64,000 nucleotides of DNA from Ariolimax columbianus (taxonomy: Eukaryota > Mollusca > Gastropoda > Stylommatophora > Arionidae), in the NCBI GenBank assembly GCA_036924085.1, contig JAVGWX010000006.1, forward strand, positions 43,741,252-43,805,251, written 5' to 3'. Under the pieces are notes generated by a model that was not told the DNA's origin, did no database searches, and worked only from the letters and a program-made list of their open reading frames with translations. Shown here piece after piece: positions 41,793-52,200 of the stretch. Position 1 is the first letter of the stretch. Each line of letters begins with the position of its first letter. A program made the translations under genes and the position numbers.

Positions 41793-42542
41793 TTGACAAC
41801 AGCTATTGAGAACCAGCTCAAAACAACACATGTACTATTGAGAACATCATCAGATCTAGTAAAATCACACATTAAGGATATCCTGCAGCATGCCAACATA
41901 TCGTCAGATCTAGTAAAGTCCCACATCAAAGATATCCTGCAGCATGCCAACATATCGTCAGATCTAGTAAAGTCCTACATCAAAGATATCCTGCAGCATG
42001 CCAACATATCGTCAGATATAGTAAAGTCCCACATCAAAGATATCCAGCAGTATGCCAACACATCGTCAGATCTAGTAAAATCACGCATCAAGGATATCCT
42101 GCAGTATGCCAACACATCTTCAGATCTAGTAAAATTTCGCATCAAGGATATCCTGCAGTATGCCAACACATCGTCAGATCTAGTGAAGTGCCACATCAAG
42201 GATATCCTGCAGTATGCCAACATATCGTCAGATATAGTAAAGTCCCACATCAAAGATATCCTGCAGTATGCCAACACATCGTCAGATCTAGTAAAATTTC
42301 GCATCAAGGATATCATGCAGCATGCCAACATATCGTCAGATCTAGTAACATTTCGCATCAAGGATATCATGCAGCATGCCAACAACTCCAAGCACTGCTG
42401 GGCTGTCAATGTAGTCAGAATTAAAGACGAACGTTGGAACACATCAACCATTATGTGGTACCGGCGCTGTATACAAAAAACTCATGGCAATATGCACTCG
42501 AGAAGCACAGCAACATTTGCTACCTTGAAAAGAACAAGCTAG
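41793..42542 (+). CDS. hypothetical 249-codon frame made mainly of an 18-residue repeat
   Basis: Longest frame in the window. After 'MTTAIENQLKTTHVLLRTS' come ten copies of an 18-residue unit such as 'SDLVKSHIKDILQHANIS', then a 44-residue unique tail containing 'KHCWAVNVVRIKDERW'. The 54-bp unit keeps the frame, and substitutions (SHIK/FRIK/SRIK, QHANI/QYANT) are conservative. No signal peptide, domain or upstream element was identified, and the minus strand is open too (41975-42451). It may be a chance frame of a 54-bp minisatellite. Just downstream, 42434-42631 has another frame ('LEKNKLAIHWTTFVRDRIDW') of unknown origin. Confidence 0.25.
   Translation: MTTAIENQLKTTHVLLRTSSDLVKSHIKDILQHANISSDLVKSHIKDILQHANISSDLVKSYIKDILQHANISSDIVKSHIKDIQQYANTSSDLVKSRIKDILQYANTSSDLVKFRIKDILQYANTSSDLVKCHIKDILQYANISSDIVKSHIKDILQYANTSSDLVKFRIKDIMQHANISSDLVTFRIKDIMQHANNSKHCWAVNVVRIKDERWNTSTIMWYRRCIQKTHGNMHSRSTATFATLKRTS
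41853..42392. repeat. 54-bp minisatellite, 10 units
   Basis: Units start every 54 bp from 41853 ('gatctagtaaaatcacacat', 'taaggatatcctgcagcatg', 'ccaacatatcgtca'). The tenth starts at 42339 and ends in 'aacaactccaag'. Variants alternate between aaagtcccacatcaaag and aaatttcgcatcaagg types. Confidence 0.98.
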
Positions 42543-42702
42543 CCATCCACTGGACAACATTTGTCCGAGACAGAATCGACTGGAACCTGAGCTGGAACAC
42601 GCACAAGATCAAAGAACGCAGTACTGCTTGAGCACATCCCGATAAGCAGAGAAATGCTCATTCTGGCTACTACCAACTCGAACAAGTGCTTGTACCTGCA
42701 CA

Positions 42703-42910
42703 ACGGCAACCACCCTTGTAAAAGTCCAGGTAGACTAAGACTTACGGCAACCACCCTTGTAAAAGTCCAGGTCGACTAATTCTAACGGCAACCACCCTTG
42801 TAAAAGTCCAGGTAAACTAATTCTAACGGCAACCACCCTTGTAAAAGTTCAGGTAGACTAATTCTAACGGCAACCACCCTTGTAAAAGTCCAGGTAGACT
42901 AAGACTAAGA
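42703..42910. repeat. 41-bp minisatellite, 5 units
   Basis: Unit 'acggcaaccacccttgtaaa' plus 'agtccaggtagactaattcta' (41 bp; starts at 42703, 42744 and onward). The first unit continues the sequence that ends the frame 42434-42631 region, so the array arose from that sequence. Confidence 0.96.
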
Positions 42911-43239
42911 AGCAGATACAGCGTTATATGATTGAATCTTGAACTTTGAATATGTCAACTGTAAAATGCCCAAAAAATGTGTTTTCAAAATAGAATAGCA
43001 ACAGCTTGAGCTATGTGAATGGGCAATGAAGCATTAACTTAAGTTCTGCGGGGACTATATAAGACCTCTTTAATAGAGTACCTGTTGTGTTAGACTGTTA
43101 GTTAATTCTTTCGATGGTGCAGTAGCTATGGCTGGTTTATGTGGTAACAGACACACGTGGGTCTTAAATGTTCTGAGCCGTTTGTGGAGATGGAAGAGCA
43201 AACGTCTTGGCTTCGAGTGCAGGCATGTGGCGTCTATAG
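42911..43239. other. no gene recognised
   Basis: Minus frame 43070-43258 unrecognised. Confidence 0.35.
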
Positions 43240-43325
43240 TTATGGGACGATGTGACATTGTTTATTGACATTTGTGGCATTGGCTATTGGAAGGGGTGAA
43301 ATTGGCTATGGACAGTGCTGATATT
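43240..43325. repeat. 22-bp minisatellite, left part
   Basis: 'gtgacattgtttattgacat' then 'ttgtggcattggctattgga'. These are decayed units of the same array that continues at 45408-45712, on the other side of the LINE. Confidence 0.8.
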
Positions 43326-45407
43326 CATCATCATCAGTCTCGTAAATTACGAGACTGACGGTTGTTGAAACACCATTATTGCAGTTTGCCGAATCAGCTC
43401 ACACCATACGTCTCGATTTGTTGCCCCCATCTCTTTTTCTGGTCACCCTCTCCCAACCTTTCCCAGGCACAGTGTTTTGCAGGACGGTCTTGGTCAGCCC
43501 GATCCCGATCGGGATATATGTTCATACCACGTCAATTTTCGTGTCTTTACTATAGTCACTAGGTTTTTATACTGGTCTAACTCCTTCCTAACAATTTCAA
43601 GAACACTCTCGTGTGTAACGCAATCCAAATATGAAATGCCAAGAATTCTTCGCAAGCATCTCATTTCCATTGCGCAAAGTTTACGTTCTAGTGCAGCCGT
43701 CAGAGTCCAAGTCTTACAGGCGTAGAGGTATACCGAGGTGATCATTGTATACATTAAAGTCAATTTCGATGTAAGGCTAAAGTTCTTGTCTTTCGAGATT
43801 ATTCGCAGTCTGGTCAGGGCCACCATGGCCCTTGCAGTTTGTGCATTGATCTCCTCGCCAGACCCTATCCTAATTCATTTCTGCTCCAAGATATTTGAAC
43901 CTCGTAACTATCCACAGGTTCACCTTTGACCATAATCGGTTTTTAAATACCCACTAGGACGTTGACCATAATCGTACTATTCTCGGCACTGATTTCAATG
44001 ACAAATATCTGGGCAGCATTGTCCAGACTTGCGACTAGCCTTGCAAGTTCAGGCTCTGTTCCAGCGAGAACGGTAAAGTCGTCGGCAAACCTGAGGTTGG
44101 TGAGTATGCGTCCATCTATACTGACCGTCTCTACGTTTTCATCCAATGCTTCTGACATAATGCGTTCTAGATAGACATTGAAAATTGTCAGAGAGAGGAG
44201 ACACCCCTGACGCACGCCGACTGTCGTGTGGAACCACTCATATGTGATCCCGTTGAGGTAAACTGCACTGCTGGCATCGGAGTATTGTTTCTCAATGACG
44301 TGGGTGAGCCGCCATCATATCTTGTACTTGCGCAGAGTTTCCCATAGCCCCTCATGTCCCACCCTATCAAAAGCTTTTTTAAAGTAAATGAAGACCTGGT
44401 ACAATTTCTTTTTGTGCTTAGTTAACTTTTCACTGATCAAGCGCAGGTTAAAAATTTGTTCTATTGTGCTTCGACCAGGTCTGAAACCCACTTGTTCTCC
44501 CGCAAAAATTTCATTTGCTTGGGGCTGCAGTCTGTTAAGGATAACCTTAAGCATAACTTTACTGGCGTATCTAATCAGACTGATGGTTCTGTAGTTCTGA
44601 CACTGTTGGAGGTTAATCTTCTTTGGTATCACTATGATCATTGATTGTGTCCGGCTTGTGGGCCATTTTCCCGTCTGCCATATCATGTTACAGATTTTTG
44701 TTAGAAAATCTATCACCACTGTCCATCCAACAATTAACAATTTGCGTGCTATGTTATCCACTCTGGCCGCTTTACCCTTTTTGAGAGATCTAACCACCTT
44801 CTCAACTTCTTCACGCATGATACTAAAGTTATCTTCCTCTTCTTGTTGGTCTGCTGAGGTTTCATCTTTAGAATCCCCAGGGGACTTCATATTGTACAGA
44901 TGGGAGCAATATTACAATCATCTCTGCATGACATCCGTTTCCGCAGTCATGGTATTCCCTGCTTCATCTTGAATTGTTCTTATTGTGGGCGTGAACGTCT
45001 TTGTCAGGCTTCTAACTAGTTGGTAAACTGTTCTACTATTGTTCTTGACAATGCAGTCTTGAATTTGTGTGCACTGATCTATTATCCACTCCTCTTTTGC
45101 TCTTGTCATGTCCTTTCTGAAAGTCTTGTTTACAGCTCCGTATTTTTCCCCTCTGGCTGTTGTGGTTTTCTCATTTTTGAGAGCTTTTCTAGAGTCACAT
45201 AGTAGTAATATATGTTCCGAGACCCAATGTTTAGACCTCCGTTTGTACCTTCCTAGTATTTTCTCGGCCGTTTCCTTGAGTATAGTGTTGAAGTCTTCTA
45301 ACATAGACTGTGCATCCTGGCGTTCTGTATCTGAGTCAGTGCTTGCTGCTAGGTTAAGATTGTTCCTCATGCTATCATGAAACGCTTCCAAAGTTTGCGT
45401 ATCTTTC
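43326..45407 (-). mobile_element. 5'-truncated RTE-like LINE, 2.1 kb, with polymerase domain
   Basis: Minus strand, from the 5' break: linker 'LKDTQTLEAFHDSMRNN' and 'KRRSKHWVSEHILLLCDSRK', then the reverse transcriptase with 'PKKINLQQCQNYRTISLI', 'EQVGFRPGRSTIEQIFNLR', 'YQVFIYFKKAFDRVGHEGLW' (motif A, where the catalytic Asp of 'FIDF' is Tyr), a TGA, 'GVRQGCLLSLTIFNVYLERI', 'LTNLRFADDFTVLAG' (FADD intact), 'FKYLGAE'-like, 'LYACKTWTLTAALERKLCAM' and 'RCLRRILGISYLD'. The endonuclease is missing. The 3' end holds a perfect hairpin and a GAT-rich tail. It is flanked by 'agtgctgatatt' and 'agtggtgatatt'. Confidence 0.95.
43335..43357. other. perfect 11-bp-arm hairpin at the LINE 3' end
   Basis: 'cagtctcgtaa', one base, 'ttacgagactg': a 23-bp inverted repeat directly before the GAT-rich tail. 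Such a stem in the last bases of a LINE may serve recognition by its own reverse transcriptase. That is an inference. Confidence 0.9.
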
Positions 45408-45712
45408 AGTGGTGATATTGGATACTTAATAATGTATCATTAGATATTGACAGTAGTGACATTGACTATTGACTGTGGTGACATTGACTATTGACAGTGG
45501 TGACATTGACTATTGACAGTGATGACATTGACTATTGACTGTGGTGACATTGGATAATGAAAGATGTGACCATGTCTAATGAAGTGGTGGCATTGTGTAT
45601 TGAAACGGGTGACATTATGTTTTGGCAGGAGATGCATTAGCTATTGACAGGGGTGGCATTTGCCGTTGCAAAATGTTGCCATTAGCATTGGAAGGGGTGA
45701 CATTTGTAGCAG
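45408..45712. repeat. 22-bp minisatellite, right part
   Basis: Unit 'attgactattgacagtggtg' plus 'ac' (22 bp), clear at 45445-45560 and more diverged to about 45712 ('ggaaggggtgacatt'). Confidence 0.93.
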
Positions 45713-46904
45713 GCTAACTCCCTTAGAACAAAATTAACTGCTGAATTATTCCCCTGCTTTATATCTTTATTTATCACTCAGTAATGCTGGCACTTAGCTT
45801 AACAATTCGACACGAGCAATTTATTCAGAACATAAAACAATGAATTATTCTATTACATAATAACGTGATATGATTACATAAATGAAATCATTATCAATCC
45901 CTGCACAAACACAAATCAGAGTTTACATGCAAATAACAGATGACAAATCTGCCTAAAATAATTCCCCAGATTATTACCCCTTGATTAATCATATTTAATT
46001 CTAAGGGTTATCTAATCCATTTGCAAATAGTTTTTGTCCTCTATCAATTGTTTGGTCCTCGCTCGTCTGATGACCTCTAGTCATACCTGCTCAGTCCGGT
46101 ATTGCTGTGGAATAAAAGACTTTAAGGCAGCTTAGTTATTAGCTCGAGAGTGCTAATCTGAGAATACGAAGCTTCCTAGACTTACCGATCTATTGTTTAG
46201 ATAATTTGCCTAACTGGTGGCTGTCCCGTTTAGACTTATCGCTGCCTAACAATACTAACAGACACATGCTTACACTGAAAGTCTAATTAGGAATTCGTAC
46301 CTGTAGTGGCAGAAATGTCGTTGCCTATTTAGGGTGGTTTGTCTATTATTGGTCGTCACCTCGCAGTCAACTCTCATTTGTGGTTCCATTTAGCTGAAAG
46401 CACGCGGCAGCGGGCACACCCCGGTTGACGGTCTCAACATGACTGGGTAATCCAAGTGAGGGTAGCCGATGAGTCTAATAACACACGGTAGTATAGGGAT
46501 GGTCTACCTAAGCATGTGAAGACTGGATTCGGCAGACTGTGCGGAAGAACCACTCGCTGGTCAACGGACAGCAAGGCTACTACTATCAACTCCATGTGAA
46601 GAGTTTGGAATAAGGCTAGACACAGAAGATTCCACTGGTCGGCCATTGCATTCGGGTTACTGCCCCAGTTCTCTTGATTATATCTTGCCACTGGATCAAC
46701 TGTAATCAGGACGAGAGAGTGAGGCAGACGGCGGGATATTTCCCTCACTCAAATCCAATTTACGCGCAAGTTATATTATCATCTCATACAGATGACAATG
46801 TGGTCATCTTCGGAAACGATGGACAAACAACAAGAATTCTGGTTTAGGCTGTTCATTGCGTTGTTAAACAGTCTTCACTCGTCAATATGTTTTTCGCACT
46901 CTCA
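45713..46904. other. about 1.2 kb without a recognised gene
   Basis: AT-rich first half, with 'tggaataaaagac' near 46109, which could be a polyadenylation-type signal. A 5' TG and 3' CA pair could be forced as a solo LTR, but no target duplication was found. The minus frame 46434-46748 is unrecognised. Confidence 0.35.
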
Positions 46905-47960
46905 ACTGCTTGTCTTAATGTCTCGAAAACATTGATACATCACTTTTTGGACGGGCTCTAAGTTCCTGCCACTTCCTTTCGTTTCTGAGACAATCAGATC
47001 ATCCGAGTCTACTTGACGAACCAACCGCGTTACGTCGACATGGATACCTACTGGTTTTATCTTGATCTTGATTTTGATGACCCGTTCCTCAGCGTAGCTG
47101 CGGGTCTCAATTTCGTCTGCAGCGGACCCTGTCTTGGGATACGGAAGTTCAATGCCCGGTAAGTGCTCCTCTAGAGGCATCTCGGATGTTGTAGCGTACA
47201 GCAAGGAAGTCTGACTAACGCATTTGAGGTCTTCCCTGCGATCTCTTCTTACCTCGGGGGTACAAGGCTGCTGTCGCTGTGCTCCATCGACCATAGTTTC
47301 GTCGCAACATGTGACCTGCCCAAATATGTTTTGCCTTTTCTGCATAAATTACCGCATCCTTCACTTGGGACAATTTTTTATATCAGAATTGGGGGACGGC
47401 GTGGCCTAGTGGTTAAGTGGCACGGCTCACAACCAGAAGGTGCTGGGTTCGATCCCCATCACAGCACCGGTCATTACCCCGGGGAAGCAAACCCTTAGAA
47501 AATGCAGGAGGAAGCAGACCCTTACATAAAATGCATGCTGAAGTCGGATGCACTGGGCCGACAGGCGCAAAATAAAAACCACAGTGTAACGCACACACGC
47601 CTTGGGGAATAGATAAATAAGGCGAACGCAAAAAAAAATAAAAAAATATCAGAATTGTGGAGACCTTGCATATGTTGGTTCCCGAGAGTGATTCTAACCA
47701 AACGCTTCTCAAGGGAGGCCTGAGTCACTCTCAAAATGTCCTATAGTGATTTTGTCAGTGTCCACGTCTCGGCACCGTGGCACATCGAAGGGAGTAAAAT
47801 GGATTTGAAGAGGGAGGCTCGTAGGTCCAGGTCACGGCAACCGTCCAGAACGATGTTAATATACGAAAAGGCTGCCCAACCCGTGCGGCGACGTCTTGAC
47901 AGTTCAGGTTCCATAATATTCTCCATATTGAGAAGACGTCCAAGATAGATGTTGGCTAAA
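46905..47960 (-). pseudogene. LINE ORF2 C-terminal region split by SINE2
   Basis: Upstream part (47646-47960, minus): 'LLNMENIMEPELSRRRRTGW'-like, 'AAFSYINIVLDGCRDLDLRA', 'SLFKSILLPSMCHGAETWTL', 'RVTQASLEKRLVRITLGNQH' and 'MQGLHNSDI'. After the 254-bp SINE the frame resumes with 'KDAVIYAEKAKHIW'-like, 'GQVTCCDETMVDGAQRQ', 'PRE-VRRDRREDLKC'-like sequence, then an unplaced tail to 46905. It is the same family as 7430-8175. Removing the SINE and one target copy restores colinearity. Stops and frameshifts remain. Confidence 0.9.
47392..47645 (+). mobile_element. SINE2 copy b with perfect 12-bp target duplication
   Basis: A 254-bp tRNA-derived SINE: A box 'tggcctagtggttaagtgg', B box 'tgctgggttcgatcccc', body 'cattaccccggggaagcaaa' and 'cgccttggggaatagataaa', and an A-rich tail. 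It is flanked by 'atatcagaattg' at 47380-47391 and 47646-47657, a duplicate of the LINE target. Confidence 0.97.
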
Positions 47961-48594
47961 TACCGGTTACATTAATATCCCATACGCTTCCAAAAACTGC
48001 CATACTACCACTGCATGGAACATCTCCGGATTAAACAGCACTGGTTGGCTTTAGAATAACTGACGAATGATGCATTAAGCTGGACTAATTACTACAACTT
48101 TAGACTGCAGAAAACAGGCGGTAACCATATTTTTTCCTGGCTTGTGTTGCCGGACTCCCTCATCTCCTTCAAGGCAATGATGACTTTTAGAACGACAACA
48201 CTCCAGACATTCGTCTAGCCTTGACGATTTCCTAATTTCCAGTAATAAACTGCATAATAAAAATTAATAATGAAAGAGAGTAATTATGTTTGTCGGGTAG
48301 TTAAAAATACACTAGCCACTCCATTGCTAACTCATTTTGTTCAAAAAAATGTCACTTTTTAAACAAAGTCTGGCTGGATCAGAATGACCCCGATCGCCCT
48401 AGACGTTAAATCGTTTATATGGACAAGCCTGATTATTATGTACTCGGTAAGACTTTTATTTCTCTAGAGCCCTTGAGTTTAAGGTGCAATTTGACTCTGG
48501 ACAGGACTCAGCCGATGTTTGTTAAAGGACGCGGTTTTAGAGGTATCCCGTTCTAATGTCCCCTTGGTTCAAGATTTAAACTGTGACCATTTAA
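47961..48594. other. no gene recognised
   Basis: No long frames, no match to the local repeat families. Confidence 0.35.
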
Positions 48595-49200
48595 CATGTT
48601 CAGACACTGAACGAGACGACATTTAGACATTTAAACTGGAAACAATAGGCACTGAAAGGAGAGACATTTTGACATTGAAATTGGGGACAAAAGGCAGTGA
48701 AACGGGGGACATTTAGACATTGAAATTGGGGACAAAAGGCAGTGAAAGGGAAGGGGGTGGGGACAATTAGACATTGAAATTGGGGACAAAAAGGCTCTGA
48801 TAGGGGGGACATTTAGACATTGAAATTGGGGACAATATGCACTGAAAGGGGGGACATTTAGACATTGAAATTGGGGACAACAGGCAGTGAAAGGTGTGAC
48901 ATTTAGTCATTGAAATTGGGGACAATATGCATTGAAAGGTGTAACATTAGCCAATGAAATTGGGGACAATAGGCAGCGAAAGGTGTGACATTTAGACATT
49001 GAAATTGGGGACAATAGACACTGTTAGGGGTGATATTTAGACATTGAAATTGGGGACAATAGACAGTGAAAGGTGTGACATTTAGACATTGAAATTGGGG
49101 ACAATAGAAACTGCAAGGGGTGACACAAGCCCTTCCAATAGGTAACATAAGCCATTTAAATAGGTAACATTAGGCATTGAAAGGGGTAACATTAACTATG
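48595..49200. repeat. 45-bp minisatellite, ~13 units
   Basis: Unit 'gacatttagacattgaaatt', 'ggggacaataggcactgaaa', 'ggggt' (45 bp). On the minus strand a 15-residue peptide ('CPQFQCLNVTPFTAY'-like) stays open at 48600-48812 and 48903-49148. The last units (49120-49200) decay toward the 'attgaaaggggtaacatt' type seen in the 22-bp array. Confidence 0.96.
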
Positions 49201-49466
49201 CGTGAGGCTGACATTTTGAAGTCAACCAATGACAACCATTTAGATTATGACAATGCACTCTGTGCGCCATTCATCAACCGACTGTATCTTTTGACAATTT
49301 GGCATAGCTCAAGCAGAGAAGTGCGTTTGAGTGGATTGAAAAGAAGTTTGTTCAAATATGAACATATAAGAACAAAACTGCCTACATCATTTGCAATATA
49401 CTAGAACAAATTTGCGTAAGAGACAACGAAGGAAGGTTGTGGATGTGGCTGGCAACCTCACCAGGG

Positions 49467-49912
49467 TGTTGTTGTTGATGAATGCCCACAATGATTAAGC
49501 AAACCTTTTGTGTGTGCCTTGAAAGGGCCTTAAGTTATGGTAACAGGTTCTCTCTCTCACATCCCGAGCATGCTGATGAATATGGACCCTGGCCCTCCAA
49601 GCGATTTTGTAATAAATGGCATCATCTGTGATCACGTCGATCCTCTACCTCGCTAGCCAGACTGCCATAAAAGCTGCCCGTTTTCAGGTAGACCTGTGTG
49701 GAAGTGAGGGGCGGATCTTGGCCAGTGTGTTTTGCCTGACCCTGACTAACATGTCCGATCAGCATGCTTTGCCTGATCCTGACTAACATGTCCGATCAGC
49801 ATGCTTTGCCTGACACTGACTGACATGTCCGATCAGCATGCTTTGCCTGACCCTGACTAACATGTCCGATCAGCATGCTTTGCCTGACCATACGTTAGTC
49901 TCCTCTCCCCTT
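49467..49912 (-). mobile_element. R1 copy g with tandem internal amplification
   Basis: 'gttgttgttgatgaatgccc', 'acatcccgagcatgctgatg' and 'gggcggatcttggccagtgt'. The 5'-proximal 'catgtccgatcagcatgctt' plus 'tgcctgaccctgactaa' segment is then repeated four times before 'cgttagtctcctctcccc'. Confidence 0.92.
49750..49897. repeat. 37-bp tandem repeat inside R1g, 4 units
   Basis: Unit starts at 49750 and 49787 are exactly 37 bp apart. Other R1 copies have a single unit here. Confidence 0.95.
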
Positions 49913-50280
49913 GATTAAGGGTAATGAAGTGCTGCCCCTATGTTCCTATTTCTGGAGCGACACACACATGATGATGATGAAAATGATGATAATGATGAAC
50001 GACTAAGCACCTGTAGTTTGTCTGGACAGCAGTGATGCAAAATCTTCGTAACAGAATGATTTGTTTACGGTTACGATCTGTAAAGACAGATGCTCTTTAT
50101 GAGGGCCATACAATAAGTATAAGAAAGGATGAATTTCCCGCACATCTATTAGGGATAATAATTGATTGATTATGAATTGTCCCTTTTCCATGCACTTAGT
50201 GAAGCGAAGGGTCAACACTACAGTTGGCCCGTTTTCAGAAAGCATATATCCAAGCAATAATGAGGTTGATATTGCTATGC
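49913..50280. other. no gene recognised; GAT triplet run
   Basis: A GAT/ATG run lies at 49969-49998, like the tail of the LINE at 32165, possibly a LINE 3' end. Minus frame 50003-50284 unrecognised. Confidence 0.4.
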
Positions 50281-50442
50281 ACAACTTCTTTATACTGGCT
50301 TAGAAGACTCTAAAGAGTCTGTATACAACCAGTTTCTTGGAGGATAGTTTTTACTGATGTGCGAGTCCATCTCAATATACTCAAACACTAGAGCTAAGTA
50401 GACCCGCAGCCAGTTAGACGCCATCTATAGCTGCTCTTAACT
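50281..50442 (-). repeat. CR1-like LINE tail followed by partial R3 (copy d)
   Basis: 50287-50340: 'tatactggcttagaagactc', 'gtctgtatacaaccagtttc' is the inverted CR1-like tail. 50354-50442: 'gtgcgagtccatctcaatat', 'actcaaacactagagctaag' and 'cagttagacgccatcta' is a fragment of R3. Confidence 0.75.
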
Positions 50443-50499
50443 TAGCGAAAGATACAAATTACTTGAGATTTTTAATTTTTAATTTTGTCTAGGCAACAG

Positions 50500-50705
50500 C
50501 CGTTACCCTACTCTTTTCAATTTCTTACTGCCACTTTTTAACCTGCTCAACGCCGAACACGGGAGTTCGATCTCACTACCAAGAGATCAGGGGAATGTTT
50601 ACCAAAAGATCGACTTGGAAACATCCAGATCTCCACCGTGAGTCGAACATGCGACCTCCGGAAGCACTCAATACGGATCTCTTACCTTGAGACTACTGAG
50701 TCTTC
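50500..50705 (-). mobile_element. R5 copy c: tRNA-derived SINE
   Basis: The reverse complement has 'gactcagtagtctcaaggta', the B box 'catgttcgactcacgg', then 'tggagatctgg', 'cctgatctcttggtagtgag' and 'gtgttcggcgttgagcagg'. Colinear with 39955-40160. Confidence 0.82.
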
Positions 50706-51029
50706 TGCATTGCTGGATTACTAGTTAACCCGCTTTTCAATGGCGCTTATAGTGTCGGGGTCCCAACTTCTCTTCCAACGGTCTCAGTCATTGCCACTGT
50801 GGACCGGTTGATAATGAATCCTCTATTTGTTGAAACGTGAATATGGTTGTAGAATGCAAATGAGTCGGACCAGCGGATTGGTGGTCGTCTCCGTGGTCGT
50901 TTTTTGTTTCTGGGGTAGCATATTAATGTCGCTGTGCTCTATTGATGGCCCGCTTTTCGCGGTAAGCGATCCATTAAGCGATGTTTGACCTTTTCTACAT
51001 AATTAATTGTATCCTCCTGCAGGGACAAT
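50706..51029. other. no gene recognised
   Basis: Nothing recognised. It may include decayed LINE 3' UTR of the next feature. Confidence 0.35.
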
Positions 51030-51370
51030 ATCGTATGTCAGAGTTGTGTATACCATTTCGGAGCTGGATATGAAACATGGTCCCGTCTTCGCTTGCCCTG
51101 TACTGAGCCATGTAGTAAAGTATTTGCTAGACACTTGGACCTCGAGAAGTAGCCAAACCAAATAAGCTTTCCAATTTTGAGGAGAATGTCGAACAATCCA
51201 CTTGTATTCTCGATTCTACGTCTTACTTCATCAATTGTCATACGGTCTTTGTAGGTGACGTTTAGAAGGCTTCTAAAACATCTCGTCTCCTTGATTAAAA
51301 TTTTTCTCTGGAGGTCTGCTGTAATGGTCCAAGCTCGGAAAGGGGTAGAGCGGTATCGGAAAAACGATTG
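51030..51370 (-). pseudogene. LINE ORF2 C-terminal region
   Basis: The minus strand reads 'AWTITADLQRKILIKETRCF', 'RSLLNVTYKDRMTIDEVRRR', 'IENTSGLFDILLKIGKLIWF', 'GYFSRSKCLANTLLHGSVQG' and 'KRRRDHVSYPAPKW', then stops. Typical C-terminus of RTE-like LINEs, related to 33955-34380 and 59630-60020. No upstream polymerase. Confidence 0.92.
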
Positions 51371-51620
51371 AGTGCGTTAGTCTGACATTTATGACGAGGA
51401 GGAGCCAGTAATCTTTCCTATTATGCCTCAATCGTGCAAGTGCTGGACCTCTGGTTTTAGTACCTCACCACTGATCGTTAAGCTCTAATACTATGAAGCA
51501 GTTTACTGTTTCAAGCTCAATTCTATTTACACGGAAATGAGGAGGCAGATATTCTTGCAAAAGAAGGAGACAGCAAATCTCAAACTAATCACAGACCTAC
51601 ATGGGACAAAATTCAGACAA

Positions 51621-51978
51621 GCATTGTTGTTGTTTGCGACAGCCCACAATAAGTAGGTTAATTATTTTTGCAACCAGAAAAGGACGTTAAGTAGCGGGTT
51701 GCAGTAGCTTTTCTCACATCCCGAGCATGCTGGTGAAGGTGGACGGAGGTCTTCCAAGCGTTTGTGCTATGCTTGACTAAATCTACGTATCGCTCACTAC
51801 TACATGGATAACGTCGATCCCTCACCTTGTTAGCCAGGCTGCTATGAAAACAGCCCGTTTCTAGGAAGGGCTACTAGGAAGCCGAGGTGAGGATCTTGGC
51901 CAGCATGTTTTGCCTGACCGTGACGAACATGTCTGATCAGTATATTTTGCCTGACCAGACATTAGTCTTCCTCCCCAA
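51621..51978 (-). mobile_element. R1 copy h nested in a LINE
   Basis: 'attgttgttgtttgcgaca', 'aaaggacgttaagtagcggg', 'cgatcccccaccttgtta'-like, 'gaggatcttggccagcatgt' and 'ccagacattagtcttcctcc'. Flanked by 'agacaa' (51615-51620 and 51979-51984), a possible short target duplication. Confidence 0.92.
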
Positions 51979-52084
51979 AGACAATGATGACATTTAACTT
52001 TAAAATCAACTGGCACAGAGAACACCCATGATATCAAATAGCAGAAGGATACTACTCTTTGTCAAGAAGAAATCAAGTGACAAT

Positions 52085-52200
52085 ATTCAGACTCAGAACG
52101 GGTCACTGCAGACTGAGAAAATCTGTTTAATAAACTTAAAACATTCAGACTCAGAACGGGTCACTGCAGACTGAGAAAATCTGTTTAATAAATGTAAAAC
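52085..52200. repeat. 58-bp tandem duplication within the LINE
   Basis: 'attcagactcagaacgggtc' through 'ctgtttaataaa' starts at 52085 and again at 52143, nearly identical, so it is recent. It duplicates the FRLRTGHCRL codons. Confidence 0.95.

Noticed and set aside
45710..46437. Solo LTR (TG...CA with internal 'aataaa')
   Set aside because: No 5-bp target duplication, no primer-binding site or polypurine tract, and ends were chosen by eye.
47392..47470. Genuine tRNA gene with good A and B boxes
   Set aside because: It is the head of a 254-bp SINE with an A-rich tail and a target duplication.
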